Of a DNA stretch of 64,000 nt, positions 1 to 8,951 are shown one piece after another. The notes below the pieces were generated by a model, which did not search any database, had not been told where the DNA came from, and saw nothing but the letters and a program-made list of their open reading frames with translations. The stretch is from Arthrospira sp. PCC 9108. Lineage in GTDB: Bacteria > Cyanobacteriota > Cyanobacteriia > Cyanobacteriales > Microcoleaceae. Position 1 is the stretch's first letter. The number at the start of each line of letters is the position of its first letter. Position numbers and translations under genes: made by a program. Where the stretch lies: contig CP066886.1 in NCBI GenBank assembly GCA_016745315.1, positions 5,952,501 to 6,016,500 on the forward strand, given 5' to 3'.

Positions 1-179
1 TCAAACTTTACGCGATCGCCAGATTTTACCCGAAAATGCTCCGGCGGATTTTTCCTGACCGAGTAGGGCGCTTTCCCGGCAGCATGGATAATTGAGCCTT
101 GGGGGGGCGGAGGTGATTGCTAGATGCGATCATAATATCGTCCCCATATCTGTGACGGCGAGTCCTGTCTCCCATCCGG

Positions 180-1181
180 TTAAACACCATAATAGGATTT
201 ATACCAAGCCACAAATTTTTCTACTCCCACCTCTATGGGTGTACTTGGTTTAAATCCTACATCTGCTATCAATGAATCTACATTAGCATAGGTAATCGGC
301 ACATCTCCCGGCTGCATGGGAAGCATATTTTTCTGGGCTTTTTTCCCTAAGACATTTTCCAGGACTTCAATCAAGTACAATAAATTTACCGGTTTATTAT
401 TACCGATGTTATAAATCTGATAAGGGGCAGTGGTTTTCACTCCTTCAATTTCCGCTTGATTGCTTCCCGGTTGTGGGATTTTATCAATTACCCGAATTAC
501 TCCTTCCACCACATCATCAACATAGGTAAAATCTCGCTCCATATTACCATAGTTAAATACCGGAATCGGTTGGTCGGCTAAGATAGCTTTCGTAAAAATA
601 AACATCGCCATATCAGGACGATACCAAGGACCATAAACCGTAAAAAATCTTAATCCCGTCGTGGGAATATGATACAGGTGACTGTAGCTATGAGCCATCA
701 ATTCATTAGCTTTCTTTGTCGCCGCATACAGACTAACTGGATAATCTACATAATCCCCTACCGAAAAAGGTACAGTTTTATTGGAACCATAAACCGAACT
801 AGAAGAAGCAAAAACCAAGTGTGGGATTTGATGATGACGACAGCCTTCTAAAACATTGATAAACCCCACTAAATTACTATCAATATAAGCGTAGGGATTT
901 TTCAGAGAGTAACGGACTCCGGCTTGGGCGGCGAGGTGGGCTACTGCCTCAAATTGGTGTTCGGAAAACAGTTTTTTGATGCCGACTTTATCGCATAAAT
1001 CTAGTTTATAAAACGTAAATTTTTCTAAGGGTTTCAGTTGGGCTATCCGGTCTTCTTTTAAAGATACTGCATAATAATCATTGAGATTATCAATGCCAAT
1101 GACTGTATCCCCCCTTTTCAATAAATGTTGACACAGATGAAATCCAATAAATCCCGCCGCACCAGTTACTAATATTTTCAC
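180..1181 (-). CDS. NAD-dependent sugar-nucleotide epimerase, UDP-glucuronate 4-epimerase type
   Basis: This is a complete extended short-chain dehydrogenase of 333 residues. The Rossmann NAD-binding motif GAAGFIG lies at residues 7-13, the SSSSVYG stretch at about 126-132, and the catalytic pair Tyr152 and Lys156 forms the YxxxK motif. The sequence around IDNLNDYYAVSLK resembles the UDP-glucuronate 4-epimerase branch, which makes UDP-galacturonate for cell-envelope polysaccharide. The exact substrate is inferred, because UDP-glucose 4-epimerases share the same motifs. The gene stands alone here; another sugar-nucleotide gene, rfbB, lies 3 kb away on the same strand. Bases 1-179 beside it hold no convincing gene. 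Confidence 0.88.
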   Translation of the reverse strand: MKILVTGAAGFIGFHLCQHLLKRGDTVIGIDNLNDYYAVSLKEDRIAQLKPLEKFTFYKLDLCDKVGIKKLFSEHQFEAVAHLAAQAGVRYSLKNPYAYIDSNLVGFINVLEGCRHHQIPHLVFASSSSVYGSNKTVPFSVGDYVDYPVSLYAATKKANELMAHSYSHLYHIPTTGLRFFTVYGPWYRPDMAMFIFTKAILADQPIPVFNYGNMERDFTYVDDVVEGVIRVIDKIPQPGSNQAEIEGVKTTAPYQIYNIGNNKPVNLLYLIEVLENVLGKKAQKNMLPMQPGDVPITYANVDSLIADVGFKPSTPIEVGVEKFVAWYKSYYGV

Positions 1182-1351
1182 GGTTTTTTATCCTCATTTA
1201 TATGGGGGTATTTAGATTATTACAGATAGTCTGTGCTACTATTCGTGGGTGTTAGACAACGGATTTAACAATCAATTTATGGGGGGATTTTAGGCGATCG
1301 CATATCGTAGCCCCGATGATTTTAGGGCTAGTCAATAATTTTCACAAGATA

Positions 1352-1375
1352 CCCACCCGACTACTGTTAGGTGGG
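1352..1375. terminator. Short GC-rich inverted repeat, possible terminator
   Basis: CCCACC at 1352-1357 pairs with GGTGGG at 1370-1375 around a 12-base loop. It lies about 50 bases beyond the stop codon of the minus-strand gene at 1426-1929. No clear T-run follows on either strand, so the terminator role is tentative. Confidence 0.3.
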
Positions 1376-1425
1376 TTCGGAGTCATCAATCAGTTGAGAG
1401 TTGAAACTTGCAACCAACAATTGAT

Positions 1426-1929
1426 TTAGTCTAAATATCCCATCAATAGATCAGGATCATCAATGTCATTAGAAGCAATGGGACGGTTCATCACCATCGA
1501 AGAAATTTGTAATTGAGTGGCTGAAACCGGACGGTTAGCCATAGAACCAGTAGGATTTTCCGATTGAATAAAAGTTACTGAAGCTGCATGAACAGCCTTC
1601 CCAATAGGGCGTTTGGCGGTTAACATTCCCGCTATTTCAAATTGGTTGTGTCCCACCGGACGATGATTAACGATCGCCGAGGGTTCTGGGGATACTTGAA
1701 TTTGAGTTGGTGCTGAATTACCTTCTGTCGAACTTGATTTACTAGCCACGTCTAATTTCTCCTTGAGAGTATCTGATTCAGGTACATTGTCAGCGTCAGC
1801 CACTTGAGTTTCAACTTCATCGGCTGGAGTCACTTGATTTTGAGGCTGATTATCTGTATCCTTTCTTGTATTGCTACGGGTTCGTCTACTTGTGTTCCTC
1901 CTATTTGAACCAGAAGAGTTAACCACCAT
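1426..1929 (-). CDS. Low-complexity hypothetical protein with repeated RP(V/I) motifs
   Basis: I do not recognise this 167-residue protein. The first 20 or so residues are Arg/Ser/Asn-rich and basic. Residues 25-80 are polar and acidic with no evident fold. The C-terminal half carries four Arg-Pro-Val/Ile motifs (Arg90, Arg107, Arg133, Arg149), most followed by a short hydrophobic stretch such as FEIAGML or LQISSMV, and the protein ends MGYLD. That is a degenerate internal repeat of about 16-26 residues. There is no signal peptide or membrane segment. The start ATG follows a purine-poor leader, and the gene has no close co-directional partner. The repeat suggests a peptide-binding or scaffold role, but no function can be assigned. 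Confidence 0.7.
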   Translation of the reverse strand: MVVNSSGSNRRNTSRRTRSNTRKDTDNQPQNQVTPADEVETQVADADNVPESDTLKEKLDVASKSSSTEGNSAPTQIQVSPEPSAIVNHRPVGHNQFEIAGMLTAKRPIGKAVHAASVTFIQSENPTGSMANRPVSATQLQISSMVMNRPIASNDIDDPDLLMGYLD

Positions 1930-2368
1930 AGTTAAATACCTTGTTTATCAAATGGAACTAACCCGCTGCCTCATGCTCAAATTGCCCGGGCAACTTAGTC
2001 GCTCATCTTCATTCTAGCGTTTCATGTTCCCGAATTACAGCCCTATTTTTAGGGATGCCGGGACTTAAAAATTTCACCACAGGTGCTGGTATTGTAAAAT
2101 CTATCCGTGTATTTAGTAAAGAAGAGTTAACAAAAAATAACTTTTTGCAATCATAAGCAATAAAAATAAACAATTCACACCTATAGCCTGTGGCCAAAGT
2201 CCCCGGCTCGTCCCCTAGATATTAGGGCTCACCGGAATTCACCAAGATTCCCGAAATTCGATGGTGGTAACTCCCCTACATTAACGGTGGCAAATCTACA
2301 CTGTTATGGGGCGGGATAATTTGTCAAGCTAGAATCATAAACAGATGAGTTAATTGTGTGTCTGAGGC
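1930..2368. other. Intergenic region, no gene supported
   Basis: These 439 bases separate divergent genes and must contain both promoters. A 62-codon open frame on the minus strand at 2009-2197 has no recognisable features and is not called. No strong hairpin, repeat or RNA gene was seen. Confidence 0.5.
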
Positions 2369-2674
2369 ATGAAAAATATTGTGCAGTCCTTTTATCTATG
2401 GTATCGCCAAACGCTCCGCCATGCGAAATATCGCTGGTTGCTAATTGGTGGGACGCTGATTTATCTGATATCGCCCATTGATATTGCCCCGGATTTTATT
2501 CCTGTGATCGGATGGATAGATGATGGTATCATTGCCACGATGCTGGTGACAGAAGTTTCGGCTTTAGTTCGGGAAAAAATCAAGAAACGCAAGGCTGATG
2601 ACAGTACCTCAGAAGTTGGGGAAGCAACTGATGTTAAAACATCAGTGGTAGATGTAGCGGCACAGGAGTTTTAA
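2369..2674 (+). CDS. YkvA-like DUF1232 small membrane protein
   Basis: This 101-residue protein matches the DUF1232 (YkvA) family. Residues 23-50 contain the hallmark segment in which a hydrophobic helix (WLLIGGTLIYLISPID) runs into the family signature SPIDIAPDFIPVIGWIDD. The tail from about residue 70 is charged (EKIKKRKADD) and probably cytosolic. The family has no settled biochemical function; members are small inner-membrane proteins. The gene ends 4 bases inside the 3' end of hrcA, which is convergent, so the two messages are antisense at their ends. Confidence 0.85.
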   Translation: MKNIVQSFYLWYRQTLRHAKYRWLLIGGTLIYLISPIDIAPDFIPVIGWIDDGIIATMLVTEVSALVREKIKKRKADDSTSEVGEATDVKTSVVDVAAQEF

Positions 2675-3741
2675 CTAAGGGCTTCGGATAAGTAATTAGC
2701 GGTCGCTTCGACAAGAGCGATCGCATTTTCGTAGACCATGCGAGTAGGTCCCAATATACCGACACTACCAATAGGCTGGGAATTTTGGTAATATTGAGCT
2801 GAGATGAGGGTGCAACTGCGGATGGGTTCGAGGGGGTTTTCCGAACCAATGCGGATATTTACCTGTTGCGAGGATTCTGGGGTAGCAAAAATCAGCGGCC
2901 AGAGTTGTTCCTGTTCATCTTCGAGCAGATGTAGAATAGTTTGGACTTGCTGAAGTTGTGAAAATTCGGGCAGTCGTAGGACTTCGGAAACACCGCTAAC
3001 CTGAATCCTAGTATATTCTGGAGTTTGGTGGCGATCGCCTAAACTCTTGAGTAACTGTGCGATAAAATTACTATACTGCTGAAAGTCTTGGTCTATCTCA
3101 GTCCAGTCTAAAGTTGACAATTCAGCTAAAGCGAGTCCCCTAAGTTGGTGATTAAGAAAATTAGAGATAATTTGTAATTCCTGTTCTAATATTTCGGTAT
3201 CGTCGCCGATATCCTCAACTCCCGGGGCAATTTCCATCAAAATGGACTGAGTTTGATAGGTATGAGTCACCACAACTACCATAACTTTTCCTGACCCCAT
3301 AGACACCAGTTGCAAATGTTGGAGCCTTTCGGTCTTGGTTTGGGGCATAGTAATCAGGGAAATATAGCCACTGAGGGTAGAAAGAATTTGGGCTGCACCT
3401 CGTAGCACAGCCTCCAAACTACAACTATCAAAATTTAGCTGTTCCCGTAGGAGTCTAGCGACTTCCTTAGCGAGGGTATCAGAGGGAGTCATCAGGCGAT
3501 CGACATAAATCCGATAGCCAGAGTCAGAAGGTACTCGTCCGGCGGAAGTATAGGGTTGATAGAGTAGTCCAGCTTTTTCTAAGGCTCCCATACCATTGCG
3601 GATAGTAGCGGGGCTGACATTGAGGTTATACTCTTGGGCTAAGGATTTTGAGCCAACAGGTTCTGCTGTCGCGATATAGTGGCGAACAGTTGCCCAGAGA
3701 ATTTGTTGTTGTCGTGCGGTTAACTTGGATTGAACAAACAT
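2671..3741 (-). CDS. hrcA: Heat-inducible transcription repressor HrcA
   Basis: HrcA represses class I heat-shock genes such as groESL by binding the CIRCE inverted repeat, and GroEL keeps it active. The 356-residue length is typical. The N-terminal winged helix is visible at about residues 10-70 (QQILWATVRHYIATAEPVGS, then SPATIRNGMGALEKAGLL), followed by the conserved tract YTSAGRVPSDSGYRIYVD. The C-terminal GAF-like domain ends with the conserved SVGILGPTRMVYENAIALVE. No CIRCE element (TTAGCACTC-N9-GAGTGCTAA) was seen upstream, so autoregulation is not evident. It lies downstream of petJ on the same strand, with a 210-base gap. Confidence 0.95.
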   Translation of the reverse strand: MFVQSKLTARQQQILWATVRHYIATAEPVGSKSLAQEYNLNVSPATIRNGMGALEKAGLLYQPYTSAGRVPSDSGYRIYVDRLMTPSDTLAKEVARLLREQLNFDSCSLEAVLRGAAQILSTLSGYISLITMPQTKTERLQHLQLVSMGSGKVMVVVVTHTYQTQSILMEIAPGVEDIGDDTEILEQELQIISNFLNHQLRGLALAELSTLDWTEIDQDFQQYSNFIAQLLKSLGDRHQTPEYTRIQVSGVSEVLRLPEFSQLQQVQTILHLLEDEQEQLWPLIFATPESSQQVNIRIGSENPLEPIRSCTLISAQYYQNSQPIGSVGILGPTRMVYENAIALVEATANYLSEALS

Positions 3742-3952
3742 TGCACTAAAATTAAGTTACCGAACAATTGTTAACATTCAAGCTCTGCACATACTTTGAC
3801 ATACTTTCTCGTGAACCGCTAGGGAATAGAAAACAGAGGGGCGAAACTTTCCGGCTACAAGTCAAGAGTTGAACACCTGACCCTTTGCCCGAAAGCCTCA
3901 CCCCTAGGGGAAAGGTAGTCTAAACTGTTGGTTTCTGGTTAAGCCTCTGGAC

Positions 3953-4297
3953 TTACCAGCCTTTTTCAGCTTGGTCTACAACATAAGCAGCAACGTCTTC
4001 GATCTGCTTGGGAGAGAGTCGGCCATTAAATCCAGGCATGGCATTTTTACCATTGGTGACTTGGTAAGCCACTGCAGCCACTGCATCGTCATCAAATCCT
4101 TTCAGATATTTAGCCAAATCAGACTTGCTGAGGGTTTTGTTAGCAACAATCACATTGCGTCCGCCCATGTGGCAGGCTGCACAGTTAGCAGAAAAAACAG
4201 AAGCGCCAGCGGCAACATCTCCAGCCAAAGCGGGACGTGGCAGTGCAAAGGTCAACAGAGCCACACCGAGTAAAATAACTGACAGCAGCTTTTTCAA
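3953..4297 (-). CDS. petJ: Cytochrome c6 precursor
   Basis: This is the soluble thylakoid-lumen electron carrier between cytochrome b6f and photosystem I, an alternative to plastocyanin. I place the start at a TTG (4297) because AGGAG lies 7-8 bases before it and the protein then begins with a clean signal peptide (MKKLLSVILLGVALL... ending PALA). The longer frame from 4342 would add 15 residues that spoil the signal. The mature protein begins GDVAAGASVF and is about 89 residues, with the haem site CAACH and the axial Met in the AMPGF segment. From memory the mature sequence is very close to Arthrospira cytochrome c6, which anchors the organism call. Confidence 0.96.
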   Translation of the reverse strand: MKKLLSVILLGVALLTFALPRPALAGDVAAGASVFSANCAACHMGGRNVIVANKTLSKSDLAKYLKGFDDDAVAAVAYQVTNGKNAMPGFNGRLSPKQIEDVAAYVVDQAEKGW

Positions 4298-4431
4298 AAT
4301 CGTTCTCCTCTTCTTTAGGTTAAACAGACAGTTAAATGTCAACGGGTTTTATTTTACCGGAGTCTGTCCACTCCAGAAAACTGATCAACTGTTTTTTGTT
4401 TGAGATAGATGGGAGTTAACAAGGGTGGGAC

Positions 4432-5535
4432 TTAGGCGTACACCTGTCGATAGTAGGCTTGGTACTCTTGGGAAAGTAATGGTTCCCACCAATGGCGATG
4501 GGTAAGATACCAGCCGACGGTTTGTCGCAACCCTTCTTCTACTGTGACTAGGGGAGCCCATCCTAACTGGGTTTTGAGCTTGCTGGAATTGATCGCATAA
4601 CGGCGATCGTGGCCTGGTCTATCTTTAACAAAGGTAATCAGGTCCATTGAGGGTTTAACGGGTAGGTGGTGGGAGGCTAGTTCGTCCATGAACCTACAGA
4701 GCATCTTCACCAGGTCTATATTGGCTACTTCGTTATTCCCGCCGATGTTATAGGTTTCTCCGGGTTTACCTCGGTGAATGACTACATCTAGGGCGCGGCA
4801 GTGGTCTAGTACATATAGCCAGTCCCGCACATTTTGCCCATCTCCATATATGGGCAGGGGTTTACCCAAGAGGATATTAATGCACATTAGGGGGATAAGT
4901 TTTTCTGGATAGTGATAGGGGCCGTAATTATTGGAACAATTGGTGATGATGGTGGGTAGGTTGTAGGTGTGATAGTAGGCACGCACTAGATGATCGCTAC
5001 CAGCTTTTGAGGCAGAATAGGGGCTGTTGGGGGCGTAGGGGGTGGTTTCGGTAAAGGCGGGATCGTCAGGACCGAGACTGCCATATACTTCGTCTGTGGA
5101 GACGTGCAGAAACCTGTAATTCTCGGGCTGTTGGTGGTGGTTCCAATAGTGTCTAAAGGCTTCTAATAGGGTTAGGGTTCCGACAACGTTGGTTTGAATG
5201 AAGGCATCGGGACCGAGAATTGAGCGATCGACATGGGACTCGGCTGCAAAGTGGGCAATGGTATCGATCGCCTCTTCTTCTAGTAACTTGTCAATTAAAG
5301 TGCGATCGCAAATATTACCTTCAACAAACTTAAACTGTTCCTGGTGTTCTAAGGGGGCTAGGTTCTGGCGGTTTCCGGCATAGGTGAGGGCATCTAAAAC
5401 CACGATGCGATCTTCTGGGTAAGCATTGCACCAGTGGTGGACAAAATTTGAACCAATGAATCCCGCCCCCCCAGTGACTAGAACCCGACGAGGATACAAA
5501 TTTTCACTACTATCGTAGCTATATTGAACTGCCAA
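4432..5535 (-). CDS. rfbB: dTDP-glucose 4,6-dehydratase
   Basis: RfbB/RmlB converts dTDP-glucose to dTDP-4-keto-6-deoxyglucose, the second step towards dTDP-rhamnose for cell-surface glycans. The sequence shows the NAD motif GGAGFIG near the N-terminus, HFAAESHVDRSI, the STDEVYG segment carrying the family's Thr-Asp-Glu catalytic residues, and YSASK with the catalytic Tyr and Lys. I favour the TTG at 5535 as start because GGAGG lies eight bases upstream; this gives 367 residues, close to the family length. An upstream TTG at 5607 would add a tail of 24 unusual residues. No other rfb genes are adjacent. Confidence 0.93.
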   Translation of the reverse strand: MAVQYSYDSSENLYPRRVLVTGGAGFIGSNFVHHWCNAYPEDRIVVLDALTYAGNRQNLAPLEHQEQFKFVEGNICDRTLIDKLLEEEAIDTIAHFAAESHVDRSILGPDAFIQTNVVGTLTLLEAFRHYWNHHQQPENYRFLHVSTDEVYGSLGPDDPAFTETTPYAPNSPYSASKAGSDHLVRAYYHTYNLPTIITNCSNNYGPYHYPEKLIPLMCINILLGKPLPIYGDGQNVRDWLYVLDHCRALDVVIHRGKPGETYNIGGNNEVANIDLVKMLCRFMDELASHHLPVKPSMDLITFVKDRPGHDRRYAINSSKLKTQLGWAPLVTVEEGLRQTVGWYLTHRHWWEPLLSQEYQAYYRQVYA

Positions 5536-5665
5536 AGTGTTTTCCTCCAAACAGTCTTCAGGACTGGTGCTAACTGTGATCAGTAAGTATATTTTGATAG
5601 ATGGCAACTATTGTATCTTGAACCTACTGGTTAACCATAGCTCACGAATACATCTGATCACTGGA

Positions 5666-6472
5666 TTATTCAATGCCTGTTGATTTATCGATGTTCTCCT
5701 GGGTCTCGGCTTCTCTTTGGCGATCGCCCATAGCCTGCCACCGGGACAAAGCCTGGTTAAAATAATCTAGGGCCTGTTGTCTGTCCCCTGAAGCTAAGTA
5801 GGCTAGACCGATATTATTGAGGGTTTGAGCCTCCCCAGATAGATATCCGACGGATTGAGAAATTGATAAAGCCTGCTGGTAATACTCCAAACCACGGGGG
5901 ATTTCCCCTTGGTCTACATAAACTCCACCGATATCATTAAGTATATTAACTTTCCGATAAGGTTCCCCTATGTCCTCAAAGATAGATAGGGCTTGCTGGT
6001 AATAGTCTAAAGCTGGGGTGGTTTCCCCCATACTTAAGTAAACCTGACCGATACTGTACAAGGTGTTAGCTTTACCAAACCCCGGAGGTAGCCTTTGCTC
6101 CTGTGGCGAATCGATGACATCCCACATTGATAGGGCTTTATTTAAATAATCCAGGGCGGGTTGATTTTCTCCTAATTCCCAGTAAGCCACACCAATAGCC
6201 GTAATAGTGACAGCGATCGCAAAAGAATCTTCCATCTGCTCTAATAAGGGAATCACCTCCTCAAATTTAGCGATCGCCTCCCGCAATGCTTCTGATGTTC
6301 CCTGCTTACCGAGGAAAATAGCCTGTTGCAATAATTGGTTCACCTTCTCCTCTGGGTTCTCCTGAGCCACCTGCATTGGTAAAGGAATAGATAGGATTTC
6401 CGCTCCCGAGGCGCTTAGTCCCGGCAAAACTACCATCAGCCCCATTGCTAAAACCTGAGTCAAATTCATCAT
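5666..6472 (-). CDS. Exported TPR-repeat protein
   Basis: The 268-residue protein begins with a signal peptide (MMNLTQVLAMGLMVVLPGLS, then an ASGA-type cleavage region). It continues as about five tetratricopeptide repeats from residue 45 to the end, recognisable from recurring units such as ALDYYQQALSIFEDIGEPY and ALDYFNQALSRWQAMGDRQ. These 40-residue units match the Kinesin-light-chain/CHAT-associated style of TPR common in cyanobacteria. It probably works as a periplasmic protein-interaction scaffold; the partner is unknown. The start codon lies 36 bases from the right-end boundary of a decayed IS200/IS605 element, so its native promoter may have been displaced. Confidence 0.8.
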   Translation of the reverse strand: MMNLTQVLAMGLMVVLPGLSASGAEILSIPLPMQVAQENPEEKVNQLLQQAIFLGKQGTSEALREAIAKFEEVIPLLEQMEDSFAIAVTITAIGVAYWELGENQPALDYLNKALSMWDVIDSPQEQRLPPGFGKANTLYSIGQVYLSMGETTPALDYYQQALSIFEDIGEPYRKVNILNDIGGVYVDQGEIPRGLEYYQQALSISQSVGYLSGEAQTLNNIGLAYLASGDRQQALDYFNQALSRWQAMGDRQREAETQENIDKSTGIE

Positions 6473-6508
6473 AATTTCGTCCGCCTATCAATTTTTTGCC
6501 ACCATATC

Positions 6509-6656
6509 TTGACATACTCCCCTGTTTAGAAAAGGGGGGATTCTCCGGTAAAACAGCAACCGCCGGCTTAACCCGTCTTACGTCGCCTTCCCGGTGCGCG
6601 GTTGATATCCCAACCGCTTTAATGTTTTTACTGCCATTGTTGTCACGGTCGATCAG
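6509..6656 (-). pseudogene. IS200/IS605 right-end remnant with the tail of a TnpB gene
   Basis: Read on the minus strand, this stretch encodes DRDNNGSKNIKAVG and then a basic tail ending VAVLPENPPF. That resembles the end of TnpB proteins after the last catalytic Asp (the DRDxNAxxNI motif). It is followed by a CCCC/GGGG hairpin and by ATGTCAA, the same terminal heptamer that follows the tnpB gene of the intact element at 27.6 kb. An in-frame stop lies just upstream and the rest of the gene is missing, so this is a dead fragment. Confidence 0.7.
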
Positions 6657-7014
6657 GTTTGCTCAGGACGGACCAGCAGGCCAAAGCGCGAGTCATAAGA
6701 CAGTGAAATACTCAAACCAGATTAGATGGTTGAAAGCTAGGGTGACGATCGCCACAAATCGCCACAATTAGATAAACTTCAACCCTACCCCATGTCTCAA
6801 GCATAGATGGTCCGTGATTAAAAATGCTTGTGGAGACGATCTGGCGGGGGTTCAACAATTAACTTTGTTGGCTCTAGTTAAAAGTCGGTGAAGTAAGAAT
6901 CCCCGGTTATAATCTTTGATTTAACGAGGGAGTGTCAATTAAGATATAAGATATCCTCAGAGTTCCCATTCAGCAGGGGAGTTTGACAAGCAAGTGGTGT
7001 CAGGAGATCTGTCA
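6657..7014. other. Intergenic region
   Basis: About 360 bases between the IS remnant and the CapA-like gene. No gene, strong hairpin or repeat was seen. It presumably holds the promoter of the plus-strand gene that follows. Confidence 0.4.
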
Positions 7015-8877
7015 GTGAGTCAGCAAGAAATTCTTAGGTCTGCCTATCAGGGAGATCCAAAAGCGATCGCAATTTTACTCAACCAAGCCTTGAAACCTAA
7101 ACAGGTGCAAGCGCATCTCACTCTGGAATATGATCATCTCTATATTACCCTAGAGTCCCCGACAATTCCCGACCAAGCTGCATCTGTCCGTGTGATTCAC
7201 AAGGGACTAATGCGCCTTCAGCCTCCATCTATCTGGTGTGTTACTATTGCGGCACAATTAGGCGATGATGATAACCCAGCTTGGATTGAGACTCTGGTAC
7301 TAAGGTCATCACCTGTGGTAGTAACTCCGGTGACTAATAACGTGCCGGTTATCCCTAAAAATTCTCCCGTTGCCGACCCTAAACCTCCTCAAAAAACTAA
7401 GACTTCCCCCGCACCTAAGACTCAGGAAAAACCCAGGACTTCTGGGAGACCTAAAACTCCGAAGAAAACCACAAAAGTGGCGACGGCTGCCCCGGTAATA
7501 TCTCAAGTGGCTACCGCTGAAATTTCTCAGACTTCGGCAAATTCGGCAACTCCTAAAACCCCGAGATTTCAATTTAGACGGCCTAAATCTTTGTCGGTAG
7601 TGGGTTATATGACCCTGGCAATTTTGCCTTTGTCTGGGTTAATTATAGGTGCTAAATGGGATAGAGTTTCGGCATCTTTGGCAACTATCCCACCCACTTT
7701 TGCTACGGCTTCTCAAGCGGTGCTGGAACAACTCCCCCAATTACCTAATTTCTCATTTGGATCTAATGCTGAAAATCCTCCGAAGGTTGATCCATCGGTG
7801 ACTCAGGCGACTATTGAACAGCTCCGAAATATATCTGAGTTGACTATTTCATCACTACGGAATCCCATTGATCCTGATATGCGGATTACGATTAAATCGG
7901 TGGGTGATATTATTCCGGGAACGAATTATCCTTACAATAAATTACATCCCAACAAGCAGGTATTATTTGCAGGAGTTAAACCAGCTTTACAAGATGCTGA
8001 TATAGTCTTTGGTAATTTTGAAAGTACCCTAACTAACTATCCTAATAGCGCTAAAAATGTGGGTCGTGGTATGGTGTTTGCGTTTCGGACTCCGCCGGAA
8101 TATGCGGCACTTTTAAGGGAGGCTGGATTTGATATTTTGAGTGTGGCTAATAATCACTCGTTTGATTTTTTTGAAGCTGGGTTTAAAGATACGATCGCTA
8201 ATATTGAAAAAGCGGGAATGAAGGCGGTCGGCAAAAAAGGTCAGATTGTCTATCATGAAGTTAGGGGTATAAATGTGGCATTTATAGGCTTTAGTTATTT
8301 TAATTATCATAATAATATGAATGATTTGGAAGCGTCGCAAGCCTTGATTAAGGAAGCGGCGGACAATGCGGATATTGTGGTGGTTTCTGTACACGCGGGG
8401 GCGGAAGGTACTAGGGCTTTACGCATTCAGAATAAAACGGAATATTTTTATGGGGAAAATCGGGGTAATAAGGTATTATTTGCACGCACAATGATTGATG
8501 CTGGGGCGGATTTGGTGTTAGGGCATGGCCCCCATGTGCCGAGGGCTTTGGAATTATATAATGGTAAGTTGATTGCTTATTCTTTGGGTAATTTTTTGGG
8601 ATATCGCACTTTATCAACTCGGGCGGAATTGGGATATTCTCTGGTTTTGGAAACTCAACTTGATGTGATGGGTAATTTTGTGGAGGGTAGAATTATTCCG
8701 GTTCATCTTGATGGCCAAGGGATTCCGTCTCTGGATAATTCTTTGCGGACTGTGGGGTTAATGCGACGTTTAACTAAAAGTGATTTTCCTGATACTCCTT
8801 TGGAAATTGATGATCAGGGTAATATTTTCGTGTCTCAACCACAACGGGAAACTTTAGGGGCGATCGCTCCTGAATAA
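7015..8877 (+). CDS. CapA-family (PgsA-like) metallophosphatase-fold protein with cyanobacterial N-terminal domain
   Basis: The protein has three parts. An N-terminal domain of about 100 residues (QQEILRSAYQGDPKAIAILL...) is of a type attached to various cyanobacterial proteins. A Pro/Lys/Thr-rich linker follows to about residue 190, with one membrane segment near residues 195-213 (VVGYMTLAILPLSGLIIGA). The C-terminal CapA/PgsA domain shows GDIIPGTNYP, FGNFEST, NNHSFDF, VHAGAEG and LGHGPHVPR, the metal-site motifs of this calcineurin-like fold. Family members take part in poly-gamma-glutamate or capsule formation; the role here is inferred. I favour GTG 7015, which has AGGAG eight bases upstream, over GTG 6994. 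That gives 620 residues. Confidence 0.85.
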   Translation: MSQQEILRSAYQGDPKAIAILLNQALKPKQVQAHLTLEYDHLYITLESPTIPDQAASVRVIHKGLMRLQPPSIWCVTIAAQLGDDDNPAWIETLVLRSSPVVVTPVTNNVPVIPKNSPVADPKPPQKTKTSPAPKTQEKPRTSGRPKTPKKTTKVATAAPVISQVATAEISQTSANSATPKTPRFQFRRPKSLSVVGYMTLAILPLSGLIIGAKWDRVSASLATIPPTFATASQAVLEQLPQLPNFSFGSNAENPPKVDPSVTQATIEQLRNISELTISSLRNPIDPDMRITIKSVGDIIPGTNYPYNKLHPNKQVLFAGVKPALQDADIVFGNFESTLTNYPNSAKNVGRGMVFAFRTPPEYAALLREAGFDILSVANNHSFDFFEAGFKDTIANIEKAGMKAVGKKGQIVYHEVRGINVAFIGFSYFNYHNNMNDLEASQALIKEAADNADIVVVSVHAGAEGTRALRIQNKTEYFYGENRGNKVLFARTMIDAGADLVLGHGPHVPRALELYNGKLIAYSLGNFLGYRTLSTRAELGYSLVLETQLDVMGNFVEGRIIPVHLDGQGIPSLDNSLRTVGLMRRLTKSDFPDTPLEIDDQGNIFVSQPQRETLGAIAPE

Positions 8878-8951
8878 AAGCTAAATTGCTAAAAGTTACG
8901 TTTTATATTATACTACAGTCTGGCTGTTATTTGGGGAATTTGAATAAGGCT

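Noticed and set aside
1..179. Minus-strand frame of 62 codons at the window edge
   Set aside because: It overlaps the epimerase start of the stop region and has no recognisable motif; the region is too short to judge.
2009..2197. 62-codon minus-strand frame
   Set aside because: No recognisable features, no clear ribosome site and no operon context; left as intergenic.
3742..3952. A CIRCE element near hrcA
   Set aside because: The TTAGCACTC-N9-GAGTGCTAA pattern is not present in this spacer.
6496..6771. Plus-strand 91-codon frame over the IS remnant
   Set aside because: It is antisense to the recognisable TnpB tail and hairpin and has no protein features of its own.
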